DNA of 18,519 bases from an uncultured bacterium (GCA_900549855.1 URPS01000042.1:1-18519), one strand, 5' to 3'. Positions 1 through 7,886 are shown, numbered from the stretch's first letter. Numbers and translations: made by a program. Notes: generated by a model from the sequence alone, not told the origin.

Positions 1-3000
1 AAAGCCTTAAACAAGGCAAAAAAAGAGCAAGGCTGGATTGGTAAAGGCTGGGATTGGTTCAAGAATAATACAGGTATTGGGGATGGTTCTGACAAAGCCC
101 AACAACAGATTAATGCAGAAAGAAAATTGCTTAAGCAAATAAAAACAGGCAAAATCAGTAAAAAAGATTTCAAAGAAGTTACCGGACAAGATTATACAAA
201 AGAAAATTTAGCAAAATTCCAAAAAGGTGAACTTTCTCAAGCTGAAACAAAGATTAACGGCTACAAAGAAGGTCAAGATATGGCTACCGATATGGTCGGT
301 GATATTGTTTCAGGTGTTGCTGCATTTACTATTTATACGGCTGCAATTGCAGCCACACCACTCACTGGCGGAACAAGTTTAGCACTTGGCTTTGGTTTGG
401 CAACCGCAAGCGGAGCTGCGATAAAAGTAGGTGTTAAAGCTCTTGATACTGTGGGCACAGATAAAAAATATACTTGGAATGACTGTAAGCATGACGCAGC
501 AACAGGTGCTTTTTCCGGAGGATTGTCCGTATTTACTGCCGGCTTAGGCGGTGCAGCCGGTAAGGCTACTGCTCAATCACTTGGAATTCAAGCGATTAAA
601 TCCACAACAGGAAAAGTAATGGGCAAAGAAGCCACAAAAGGAATTCTAAAATCCGCTTTAGTAAACCCTGCCGGCTATGAGTATGTTGGTGGTACGACTT
701 TAAAAAGAGGACTTGCAACTGCCGCTGAAATGGCAACCGATGGTGCTTGGAGTGGTGCTATTGATAGTGCATTTAGAACAGCACTTGATGGTGGTAGTTT
801 AGAAGATGTTACAGACTCCGCCATAAAAGGATATATAGGAGGTACCATTCTTTCTCCAATAATTGGTGGTGGAATGAAAGCTGCAGGCAAGCATCTTGGT
901 GGGAATGAACTCCAACAAGTAATGAAAAAATTTCCGAAAGAAGTTGAAACATTATCTAAAATGACAATGAATGGTGAACCTCGTTTTAGCGGTGATGATA
1001 TCGTAGGTTTGGCTTGGAAAATGCAACAATTCCCAAACGAAGTGAAAGCATTGAGTAATATTCAATTGGATGGTAAACCTAGATTTAATAGCAATGAAAT
1101 CTTCCGACTTACAGAAAAGTATAAGGATAATTCCGAATTAATTGATAAATTAGCAATGCTCAAAATAAATGATAAACCAAGATTTGACTGTAACAGCATT
1201 GACTCTTTATTGTATCGCTATGATAAAACAACTGATGAAAAATATTTGAATCAACTTTTAAATTTAGAAATTGATGGAAAATTACGTTTTAATGGAGATG
1301 ATATTGCAAACTTATTTAGGAAACAAATACTTTCTCCAGAAAACAGAGATATAAATAGAATTATAGAATTAGCAAAATATAAACTGGATGGTAAATTTCG
1401 TTTTAATGGAGATGATATATCTTCTATAGCAAATTCTGCCAACAAAAATGAAATTGATGAAGTAATTGGGATTACAATAAACGGTAAACCTCGTTTTTCA
1501 AAAGGAATTGAAATTTCAAATATAGCTTATGGCTTGAAAAAGAATCCAAAAGAAATGAAAGAACTATTAGAAATGAGTGTAGATGGTAAACCTCGTTTTA
1601 GTACAGAAGATAGTTATTATTTAGCAAAATGTGCCGAATTTAAAAGCAAAATGCCAAAATTAGCCGATATTTTTCTTAATGCCAAATTTGATGGAAAATA
1701 TCGTTTTAATGAGCCTAAACAATTATATAATATTTTAGATATTGCCAAAAGATATCCGGAAACAGCAGTAGAAGCTTTAAAATTAACTCATAACGGTAAA
1801 GAAATAGATGGAGCATATATGAGTGAAATTATAAAAGCAAACTCTGAATATCCAGAAGAGCTAAAAAGTGTTCTTGCTATGCAAAGATTTGACGAATCTT
1901 ATTTCCCTAATATTATCAGTATTGCAGCATTTAAAAAATATGCACCTGAACTTTTTGAGAAAAGTTTAAATGAAAAGATAAATAACAAATATAGATTTTC
2001 AGATAACGACCTTGTAACCATTTCGTTTGTTTCTACAACTTACTCTGATACTGTGAAAAAAATGATTGATAAAAAAGTTAATGGCAAAGCGGTTTTTAAT
2101 GCAGAAAATATACGTGATTTCGCCGAAATCTATAATAATCCAAGTACTGCTAATTTATTTGACAAACTTATAAGTCTTAAGAAAACAAATGGTAAAAAAT
2201 TATTTGATATTAATTATTGGGAAGATACTGTTAAGTTAAAACGAGGATTGAATTACTATGCAAAAGAAATTCAAGATTTACTAAATAATGAAAAATTCCC
2301 CACAAATTTAATCAAAGATACAATCAAAAATGAAAAAATTTTAAACTACGCAAAGTGGATTAACCGTTCTGTTGAAAGCATGAACAAAGGTGAAAAGAGA
2401 GCTTTCATGAATGATATGTTGGCTTTCAAACATTGTGATTATATGAGTAAAGATTTAGCTAAATATTTCCCAGCAGTACCAAAAACAGAAAGTGAATATA
2501 TGGCTACAATGAAAAGAATTTCACAATCTTTGAATATTTCATTGGAAAAACTTCCTCCTGAAACTTGTGCAAAATTTAATTCCAGTTTGAAAAGTTTTGA
2601 AAATACTATAGAAAATATGGATTTATCTAAACTGGAAAATGTTTCACTTTCTATGCAGCACACAACATTTATACAAAGAATAGAAAGAGTATTAAATAGA
2701 CTTTCTAAAGATGAACAGGCTAAAGTTAAAGATTTTTACGGTTTTGATATAAGAAATGGCAAGTTATCCGGTTATCCGGAAAATTTAGGCAGAGATTTGA
2801 ATTCTTCAGAATTTAGTAATAAGTCTGCATTGAAAGAAATTGCAAGTATAATTGAAGAATACAAAAATAATAATTTTATTATTGTAAAAGATAATCCGGA
2901 ATTAAACAAAGTCTTAAAAGATATTTCTAAGCCCATGCCGGAAATATTCAATCAAGTGGACGGTTCTAAAACATTTGTGAATGTGCTTAAAACCGCACAG

Positions 3001-4245
3001 TCTATCACCAAAAATCCAAAATTTGCAAAATTATCAGATTCTGATAAAAAAGTGTTGACATTCGCAACTCTACTACATAACACAGATAAAAATTTTGGTG
3101 ACACGACGGATTCGGCTTTTGATGCATTTTTTATCGCACAAAAATTCGGTTTTAGTGATAATGAAGCAAAGAAAGTTTATTCTATTATTCAGAGCTCAAA
3201 TTTAATAGATAAATTTATGGCTACTAGTAAAGATAAAATAGTAAAAGAATTCAGAGGGGTAGAATTATCTACAACAAAACGCAAAAATGTATTTGAAAGA
3301 TTAGCTTTTGATTTAAAAGATGGAAATAATTTTGAATTAGCACAAATGTTATATTCTGCTAAAGATAAAGAAGGTTTAACCAGATATCTTGATAAAATGT
3401 TGGACACAAAAATAAAAGAAATAAAATCTGCTGATTTTATTTTACCTCAAACTCCTGCAGAAAATTACATGCAAAGAGCTGTATTAAAACAAATTAGCAA
3501 AACTGATGAGCGAACTAAAGCAACAAGAAATTATAATGTTAAGATTGTACATTCTTCAGACTTAGACGATTTATATGCTTTTATTCACACACCGGAATGT
3601 GGTTTTGCATCAACTTCTGTTTCAAGAAATACCAAATTTGCAAATTTTGAAGCATTTAGTAATATTTCTGATGATAAAATAATCTGCACAAGTTATGTAT
3701 CAAAAGATAAAATCTGCGGTGCAGCTAAACACGGATTTATTTTTGATGTACCTAATGATAAACAATTTGTCGGAATGGGACATGATATATTTTCATTATG
3801 CAAAAATACAAATGACATGCTAACAGAATACTATGATAAAAACTCTATGGTTATGGCTAACAAAGGTCGTGGCATAAAATATAAACATAGAACAATGATT
3901 TCTGACAATTTAAAACAAATATTAAACATCAGCAATGAAGAATATGCTAAAAGACTTGATAATATTAAGGCAAAATTAGGCAATAAACCTATGACTATAG
4001 AAAACTTATCTGAAATTGATTTAGATTTTGCAAATGCCTATAAAGAATTTTTGAGCAGAGATAATACCGGAGATAAAAGAATATCCGATGCTTTGTTAAG
4101 AAGTGACAAATGGAATGAAGTTCTGGTTAGCAACCCTAAAATTTCTGCAATATTCACAAGAGATTTAGATAATATTCCGGAAGAGTATCTTAAAAAAGCT
4201 CAAGAAGAAGGGTTACCAATTATTGTTTTACCTGCTAAAAAATAA
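1..4245 (+). CDS. Giant repeat protein with glycine-rich N-terminal region, 5'-partial
   Basis: The frame is open to the left edge, so the start lies outside; a TTG at 127 is only an internal codon. About 1414 residues are visible. Order seen: a short segment with GWIGKGWDWF (nt 31-60); glycine/alanine-rich hydrophobic stretches (about nt 289-430, 508-570 and 814-900) that resemble membrane-associating or glycine-zipper segments; about a dozen repeats of 30-38 residues centred on DGKPRF-like motifs (nt 970-2205); a mainly helical region; an HD-hydrolase-like segment with LLHNTDK (around nt 3070-3090); and a C-terminal domain with FASTSVS, CTSYVSKD and HGFIFDVP (about nt 3535-3760). It ends in a hydrophobic IPEEY...GLPIIVL tail. 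I do not recognise a named family. The build (hydrophobic head, long repeats, separate C-terminal domain) recalls secreted effector or toxin proteins, but no signal peptide is visible and no immunity-like gene follows. Function is unknown; the gene itself is certain. Confidence 0.9.
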   Translation, partial: KALNKAKKEQGWIGKGWDWFKNNTGIGDGSDKAQQQINAERKLLKQIKTGKISKKDFKEVTGQDYTKENLAKFQKGELSQAETKINGYKEGQDMATDMVGDIVSGVAAFTIYTAAIAATPLTGGTSLALGFGLATASGAAIKVGVKALDTVGTDKKYTWNDCKHDAATGAFSGGLSVFTAGLGGAAGKATAQSLGIQAIKSTTGKVMGKEATKGILKSALVNPAGYEYVGGTTLKRGLATAAEMATDGAWSGAIDSAFRTALDGGSLEDVTDSAIKGYIGGTILSPIIGGGMKAAGKHLGGNELQQVMKKFPKEVETLSKMTMNGEPRFSGDDIVGLAWKMQQFPNEVKALSNIQLDGKPRFNSNEIFRLTEKYKDNSELIDKLAMLKINDKPRFDCNSIDSLLYRYDKTTDEKYLNQLLNLEIDGKLRFNGDDIANLFRKQILSPENRDINRIIELAKYKLDGKFRFNGDDISSIANSANKNEIDEVIGITINGKPRFSKGIEISNIAYGLKKNPKEMKELLEMSVDGKPRFSTEDSYYLAKCAEFKSKMPKLADIFLNAKFDGKYRFNEPKQLYNILDIAKRYPETAVEALKLTHNGKEIDGAYMSEIIKANSEYPEELKSVLAMQRFDESYFPNIISIAAFKKYAPELFEKSLNEKINNKYRFSDNDLVTISFVSTTYSDTVKKMIDKKVNGKAVFNAENIRDFAEIYNNPSTANLFDKLISLKKTNGKKLFDINYWEDTVKLKRGLNYYAKEIQDLLNNEKFPTNLIKDTIKNEKILNYAKWINRSVESMNKGEKRAFMNDMLAFKHCDYMSKDLAKYFPAVPKTESEYMATMKRISQSLNISLEKLPPETCAKFNSSLKSFENTIENMDLSKLENVSLSMQHTTFIQRIERVLNRLSKDEQAKVKDFYGFDIRNGKLSGYPENLGRDLNSSEFSNKSALKEIASIIEEYKNNNFIIVKDNPELNKVLKDISKPMPEIFNQVDGSKTFVNVLKTAQSITKNPKFAKLSDSDKKVLTFATLLHNTDKNFGDTTDSAFDAFFIAQKFGFSDNEAKKVYSIIQSSNLIDKFMATSKDKIVKEFRGVELSTTKRKNVFERLAFDLKDGNNFELAQMLYSAKDKEGLTRYLDKMLDTKIKEIKSADFILPQTPAENYMQRAVLKQISKTDERTKATRNYNVKIVHSSDLDDLYAFIHTPECGFASTSVSRNTKFANFEAFSNISDDKIICTSYVSKDKICGAAKHGFIFDVPNDKQFVGMGHDIFSLCKNTNDMLTEYYDKNSMVMANKGRGIKYKHRTMISDNLKQILNISNEEYAKRLDNIKAKLGNKPMTIENLSEIDLDFANAYKEFLSRDNTGDKRISDALLRSDKWNEVLVSNPKISAIFTRDLDNIPEEYLKKAQEEGLPIIVLPAKK
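970..2205 (+). repeat. Protein-coding tandem repeat array (DGKPRF type)
   Basis: Inside the giant protein, motifs of the form (D/N)GK-x-(R)F recur roughly every 30-38 residues: NGEPRF, DGKPRF, NDKPRF, DGKLRF, DGKFRF, NGKPRF, DGKPRF, DGKYRF, then degenerate copies, NNKYRF, NGKAVF and NGKKLF. The spacer usually reads hydrophobic-rich DI..LA..., then K/P/E-rich, then LL.(M/L), which suggests two helices per unit and a solenoid. The repeats are diverged at DNA level, so this is an old protein repeat rather than a recent DNA expansion. Confidence 0.85.
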
Positions 4246-4259
4246 ATTTGGATTAATAA

Positions 4260-4277
4260 TTTTACCGAGCGGTAAAA
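4260..4277. repeat. Perfect 8-bp palindrome TTTTACCG-AG-CGGTAAAA
   Basis: The arms at 4260-4267 and 4270-4277 are exact reverse complements around a 2-nt centre. The same 16-bp core, TTTACCG-NN-CGGTAAA, recurs at the centre of the longer hairpin 33 nt further on. A 2-nt centre is tight for an RNA loop, so a protein-binding operator is as plausible as an RNA hairpin. The site lies just after the giant gene and upstream of the atpD promoter. Confidence 0.6.
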
Positions 4278-4302
4278 ATTGGTTAAGATTAGGTAGTTTT
4301 TG

Positions 4303-4346
4303 GGACGAAATTTACCGTTCGGTAAATTTCGTCCTCTAAATTTTTT
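4303..4346 (+). terminator. Rho-independent terminator hairpin after giant repeat gene
   Basis: The 15-nt arms at 4303-4317 and 4320-4334 (GGACGAAATTTACCG and its exact complement) flank a TT centre and are followed by TCTAAA and six T residues. The position, between the end of the giant gene and the atpD promoter, fits termination of the upstream transcript. Its inner core repeats the neighbouring palindrome. Confidence 0.7.
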
Positions 4347-4359
4347 CCTTAATTACTCG

Positions 4360-4388
4360 TTGTAAATAAAGTTTTTATATTATATAAT
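4360..4388 (+). promoter_or_regulatory. Sigma-70-type promoter for atpD-atpC
   Basis: TTGTAA (4360-4365) and a perfect TATAAT (4383-4388) are separated by 17 bp. Transcription would start near 4395, giving a leader of about 25 nt that carries an AGGAAAG ribosome site before the atpD ATG. Confidence 0.75.
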
Positions 4389-4419
4389 TAACTCAACGAA
4401 GAGAGATGAGGAAAGATTA

Positions 4420-5826
4420 ATGGAAACTTTAAACAAAAATGAAGGATTAATTACTCAGATTATCGGACCTGTTATCGACGTAGAATTCGCACAGGGCGAA
4501 CTTCCTGAGATTTATAACGCTTTAAAGATATACAAAGAAGACGGTTCTTACATTGTTGCAGAAGTTCAACAAATGCTTGGCTCAAATAGAGTTAGAACCG
4601 TTGCTATGTCTTCTACAGACGGTTTAAAAAGAGGCATGAAGGTTGAGAATACCGGTGAGCCTATCAAAATTCCTGTTGGTAAAGCTATCTTAGGCAGAAT
4701 TCTTAACGTTGTAGGTGAACCTGTTGACAATGAAGGTCCTATTGAAACTAATGATTACTTGCCAATCCACAGAGAATCTCCTTCTTTGATTGAACAAAAC
4801 ACAGATATCGAAATTCTTGAAACAGGTATCAAAGCAATCGATCTTCTTCAACCTTATCAAAAGGGTGGTAAAGTTGGTCTATTTGGTGGTGCCGGTGTTG
4901 GTAAAACCGTTTTGATTCAAGAATTAATTCACAACATCGCAATGGCACACAACGGTGTATCTGTATTTGGTGGTGTTGGTGAAAGAACTCGTGAAGGTAA
5001 CGACCTTTGGAATGAATTTAAAGAATCCGGTGTACTTGATAAAGTTGGTCTGATTTACGGTCAGATGAACGAGCCACCAGGAGCTCGTATGAGAGTTGGA
5101 CTTTCTGCTCTTACTGCTGCTGAATACTTTAGAGATTTCTCTAAACAAGACGTCTTGTTATTCATTGATAACATCTTCAGATTCACACAAGCAGGTTCAG
5201 AAGTATCAGCTCTATTAGGACGTATGCCATCTGCAGTTGGTTATCAGCCTACATTAGCTACAGAAATGGGTGAATTGCAAGAACGTATTACTTCTACAAA
5301 AGATGGTTCAATTACTTCTGTTCAAGCTATTTATGTTCCAGCTGATGACTTGACTGATCCGGCTCCAGCAACAACATTCTCTCACTTGGATGCGTCTACA
5401 GTTTTGTCTAGACAAATCGCATCTTTGGGTATTTATCCTGCTGTTGATCCGTTGGCTTCAAGTTCAAGAGTATTGGATCCAAATATCATTGGTGATGAAC
5501 ACTACGAAACTACAAGAAAAGTTCTTGAAATTCTTCAAAAATACAAAGAGTTACAAGATATTATCGCAATTCTTGGTATGGATGAATTATCTGACGAAGA
5601 TAAGGAAACCGTAAACAGAGCAAGAAAAATTCAAAGATTCTTGTCACAACCGTTCTTTGTAGCTGAACAGTTCTCAGGTATTGCCGGTAAATACGTTAAA
5701 CTTGAAGATACAATCAGAGGCTTCAAAGAAATCATTGAAGGTAAGCATGACGATTTGCCTGAACAAGCCTTCTACATGGTTGGTACTATTGAAGAAGCTG
5801 TTGAAAAAGCAAAAACGTTACAATAA
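4420..5826 (+). CDS. atpD: F1F0 ATP synthase subunit beta
   Basis: Catalytic beta subunit of the F1 head, which makes or hydrolyses ATP at the cytoplasmic face of the membrane. The 468 residues are the usual length. Visible motifs: Walker A GGAGVGKT at 156-163, the catalytic glutamate in GERTREG (E188), Walker B LLFIDN at 246-251, the nucleotide-contacting GRMPSAVGYQPTL stretch around 267-279, the family signature PAVDPLASSS at 340-349, and a DELSDED version of the DELSEED torque loop at 388-394. The ATG at 4420 has an AGGAAAG site just upstream. The gene is followed by atpC but not by alpha, gamma or Fo genes, the split arrangement known for cyanobacterial atpB-atpE. It has its own promoter at 4360-4388. 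Confidence 0.98.
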   Translation: METLNKNEGLITQIIGPVIDVEFAQGELPEIYNALKIYKEDGSYIVAEVQQMLGSNRVRTVAMSSTDGLKRGMKVENTGEPIKIPVGKAILGRILNVVGEPVDNEGPIETNDYLPIHRESPSLIEQNTDIEILETGIKAIDLLQPYQKGGKVGLFGGAGVGKTVLIQELIHNIAMAHNGVSVFGGVGERTREGNDLWNEFKESGVLDKVGLIYGQMNEPPGARMRVGLSALTAAEYFRDFSKQDVLLFIDNIFRFTQAGSEVSALLGRMPSAVGYQPTLATEMGELQERITSTKDGSITSVQAIYVPADDLTDPAPATTFSHLDASTVLSRQIASLGIYPAVDPLASSSRVLDPNIIGDEHYETTRKVLEILQKYKELQDIIAILGMDELSDEDKETVNRARKIQRFLSQPFFVAEQFSGIAGKYVKLEDTIRGFKEIIEGKHDDLPEQAFYMVGTIEEAVEKAKTLQ

Positions 5827-5827
5827 A

Positions 5828-5915
5828 GACTTTAAGTCGTTAGGACGTTAAGTCGTTGAGTTCGTATTAAAAAATTTTTATAATGAACTTAGCGACTTAA
5901 TGACTTAAAGACTTC
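5828..5915. repeat. atpD-atpC intergenic inverted repeat made of 8-nt units
   Basis: The left arm (5828-5863) contains octamers TTAAGTCG, TTAGGACG, TTAAGTCG and TTGAGTTCG in register. The right arm (5885-5915) reads GAACTTAG, CGACTTAA, TGACTTAA, AGACTTCT. CGACTTAA is the exact complement of both TTAAGTCG copies, so the arms can pair in more than one register around an AT-rich loop of about 21 nt. In mRNA this makes a long imperfect hairpin between the beta and epsilon cistrons. It may modulate their ratio, stabilise mRNA or be a dispersed repeat; there is no run of U directly after it. Confidence 0.75.
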
Positions 5916-5932
5916 TAAACAAAGGATTTTTT

Positions 5933-6325
5933 ATGAAATTAAAAATAATCACACACGAACGCATAGTATTTGATGGTGAAGTTGATGAATTGGTAGTACA
6001 AACTACAGGCGGTCAGCTTGGTATCTTGAAAGACCACATTCCGCTTACTACCGCTCTTGAAATAGGTGTAACAAAAGCTAAAGTTGGGGACAAGTATAAA
6101 TATTTTGCTACTATGGGCGGAATTTTTCAGTTCAAAAACAATGAGGCTACTATTCTTACAGATGTTTGTGAAGACGGATGTGACATTGACGTAACAAGAG
6201 CAAACGCCGCAAAAGACAGAGCAGAAGCAAGATTGGCAGATAATAATGCTAAAATTGATGCAGATAGAGCACAAGCAGCGTTAGCTCGTTCTTTGGCACG
6301 TTTGAAAGCCGCATTAAACAAGTAG
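5933..6325 (+). CDS. atpC: F1F0 ATP synthase subunit epsilon
   Basis: Epsilon is the central-stalk subunit that couples rotation and inhibits ATP hydrolysis. The 130 residues are a normal length. The N-terminal 85 or so residues form the expected beta-sandwich pattern, with VDELVVQTTGGQLGIL near 17-32 and ATMGGIFQFKNNEATIL near 59-75. The C-terminal part (about 87-130) is alanine/arginine-rich and helical, matching the inhibitory helical hairpin. The ATG is preceded by AAAGGA six nucleotides upstream. The gene is separated from atpD by the octamer hairpin, so it is probably cotranscribed but independently initiated. Confidence 0.95.
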   Translation: MKLKIITHERIVFDGEVDELVVQTTGGQLGILKDHIPLTTALEIGVTKAKVGDKYKYFATMGGIFQFKNNEATILTDVCEDGCDIDVTRANAAKDRAEARLADNNAKIDADRAQAALARSLARLKAALNK

Positions 6326-6332
6326 GCAAAAT

Positions 6333-6764
6333 ATGATTAATAAAAAAATTTTAATACTTACTGCAATGTTATCAATTCTTTGTTTAGGTGCGGTTTCCAG
6401 CGAGGCAGATTTTTCTAAAGCTTTGAAAAATTGCACTCCATTTTCTGACAGCGGACAAGTCCAAACCGCCGGCATGAATGTACAATCCACGAAGCGTATT
6501 GTCGGATGGCAAGGGGATAAGTGTGTTTACAAAGAATCTGTAAAATTTATGGATATCTCATCAGATATTTCTTGTCGGCTTAGTAAAGCTCAAGTACTGG
6601 AGTTATCATCTGTAATAGATGCGTATAGCTTGGTGCAAAAATACTCTGACTCAAAACCTGATTTTTCGGATTTAGAATCCGCTCAAAATAATCCCGTTTC
6701 AAAAGCTTGGAGCAAATATCTTCAAGATAGCTCCATTTGTACAATTACAACAAATCAAAATTAA
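6333..6764 (+). CDS. Small exported hypothetical protein
   Basis: A 143-residue protein that I do not recognise. Residues 1-26 look like a Sec signal peptide: a basic start (MINKKI), a hydrophobic core (LILTAMLSILCLGAV) and a likely signal peptidase I site after SEA, before D27. The C near residue 17 is not in a good lipobox, because L precedes it. The mature part has four cysteines (in NCTPF, DKCVY, ISCRL and SICTI), which could pair as disulfides in the periplasm. The ATG lies seven nucleotides after the atpC stop with no strong ribosome site, suggesting translational coupling to atpC. Why a secreted protein sits behind atpC is unclear. Confidence 0.75.
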   Translation: MINKKILILTAMLSILCLGAVSSEADFSKALKNCTPFSDSGQVQTAGMNVQSTKRIVGWQGDKCVYKESVKFMDISSDISCRLSKAQVLELSSVIDAYSLVQKYSDSKPDFSDLESAQNNPVSKAWSKYLQDSSICTITTNQN

Positions 6765-6816
6765 TAATTCTTTGATAGAACTTCTGTTTGCGGTAATATT
6801 ATTATGTTACTTTGAT

Positions 6817-6824
6817 AAAAGGAG
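6817..6824 (+). promoter_or_regulatory. Ribosome binding site that fixes the mraY start
   Basis: AAAAGGAG lies seven nucleotides before the ATG at 6832. The frame also runs upstream to a TTG at 6772, but that codon has no ribosome site and would add 20 unneeded residues. ATG 6832 is therefore chosen. Confidence 0.8.
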
Positions 6825-6831
6825 AAGTTTT

Positions 6832-7797
6832 ATGTTAATAATGTTGGCAGTTGCGCTTTTGATGAGCATGGTTCTATGTTTATTGTTTGGTGTTCCTTAT
6901 ATAGATTTTTTGAGGAAGAAAACTATAGGACAATATATTTTGGACGTAGCACCGGAAGCTCACGCTAAAAAAGCCGGAACTCCGACTACCGGCGGTGTGT
7001 TTATTATTGCTGCTGTAATTATAGCCTCAATAATCACGTTATTTATGGCGCAACATATGGATACATCTGCTTGGATTATACTAATAACGCTTCTTTTTAT
7101 GGCTCTTGCCGGTTTTCAAGATGATTATTTAAAATTAAAAGGACATGAAAACAAAGGACTTAGCCCAAAAGGCAAATTAGTTAGACAAATCTTAATTGCG
7201 CTAATTCCGACAATCTATGCGATGAATACTTATGGAACAGTGATTACATTAGGCAGCCATACATTTGATTTAGGAATTTTATACCCTATTTTTACGGTTT
7301 TTGTTGTAACAGGCGCATCTAATGCTTATAACTTAACAGACGGTTTGGATGGACTTGCAGCTGCTACTGGAATTCCGGCATTTGCAGCATGCGGTTACTT
7401 AGCTTTACGTGACGGGCATGATGCTGCTGCAATCATTGCTGCAACGGTAATCGGCGCTTTGATAGGTTTCTTGAGATACAATAAACCAAAAGCTCAAGTT
7501 TTTATGGGTGATACCGGTTCTTTAGCACTAGGTGGATTGCTCGGTACGCTTGCCGTAATCGGAAGATGTGAACTACTTCTTGCACTATTTGGCGGAATAT
7601 TTGTTGTTGAAACACTTTCTGTAATCTTGCAAGTAACAAGCTTCAAATTGACCGGCAAAAGAATTTTTAAGATGTCACCAATTCACCACCATTTTGAATT
7701 ATGTGGACATTCTGAATTGAGAATTGTAAAAGAATTTGCGCTTACTTCTTTAATCTTCTCTGTAGCTGCCGTTTTGGTATATTATTGGATGTCATAA
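6832..7797 (+). CDS. mraY: Phospho-N-acetylmuramoyl-pentapeptide-transferase
   Basis: MraY moves phospho-MurNAc-pentapeptide from UDP to undecaprenyl phosphate, giving lipid I, the first membrane step of peptidoglycan synthesis. From the ATG it is 321 residues, within the family range, and very hydrophobic with about ten membrane segments. Family motifs seen: HAKKAGTPTTGG at 44-55, QDDYLK with the metal-site DD at 97-98, NAYNLTDGLDGLA at 164-176, FMGDTGSLALGG at 224-235, and PIHHHFEL with the triple histidine at 285-287. All expected catalytic residues are present. It is not beside other mur genes. A possible promoter inside the frame (TTGATA at 6772-6777, TAATAT at 6794-6799) is weak. No clear terminator follows. 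Confidence 0.97.
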   Translation: MLIMLAVALLMSMVLCLLFGVPYIDFLRKKTIGQYILDVAPEAHAKKAGTPTTGGVFIIAAVIIASIITLFMAQHMDTSAWIILITLLFMALAGFQDDYLKLKGHENKGLSPKGKLVRQILIALIPTIYAMNTYGTVITLGSHTFDLGILYPIFTVFVVTGASNAYNLTDGLDGLAAATGIPAFAACGYLALRDGHDAAAIIAATVIGALIGFLRYNKPKAQVFMGDTGSLALGGLLGTLAVIGRCELLLALFGGIFVVETLSVILQVTSFKLTGKRIFKMSPIHHHFELCGHSELRIVKEFALTSLIFSVAAVLVYYWMS

Positions 7798-7857
7798 AGC
7801 TAATATCCGAATGGCATGTAAAAGATTTTAGAAGCGTTAAACTTTCCTCAAAAGGGG

Positions 7858-7886
7858 TTTAAAAATACAATAAAATGTTGTACAAT
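7858..7886 (+). promoter_or_regulatory. Promoter for hpf-GT2-rdgB
   Basis: TTTAAA (7858-7863) and TACAAT (7881-7886) are 17 bp apart. The likely start near 7893 leaves a leader of about 20 nt carrying a strong AGGAGGTG site at 7903-7910. The -10 is good and the -35 is weak. Confidence 0.55.

Noticed and set aside
127..129. TTG at 127 as the start of the giant protein
   Set aside because: The frame is open back to nt 1 with plausible protein sequence (GWIGKGWDWF) and there is no ribosome site before 127, so the gene is partial at the left edge.
1..4245. Polymorphic toxin with immunity gene
   Set aside because: The architecture is suggestive, but no small immunity-like gene follows, no export signal is visible, and the next gene is atpD.
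4924..5614. Reading frames on other strands or phases inside atpD, alaS, atpC and rdgB
   Set aside because: They lie wholly inside well-recognised genes, have low-complexity translations and lack ribosome sites, so they are shadows.
6772..6831. Longer mraY start at TTG 6772
   Set aside because: AAAAGGAG sits at the right distance before ATG 6832, and MraY proteins do not need the extra 20 residues.
7798..7857. Possible terminator after mraY (AAACTTTCC ... AAAGGGGTTT)
   Set aside because: The arms do not pair well and there is no T run.
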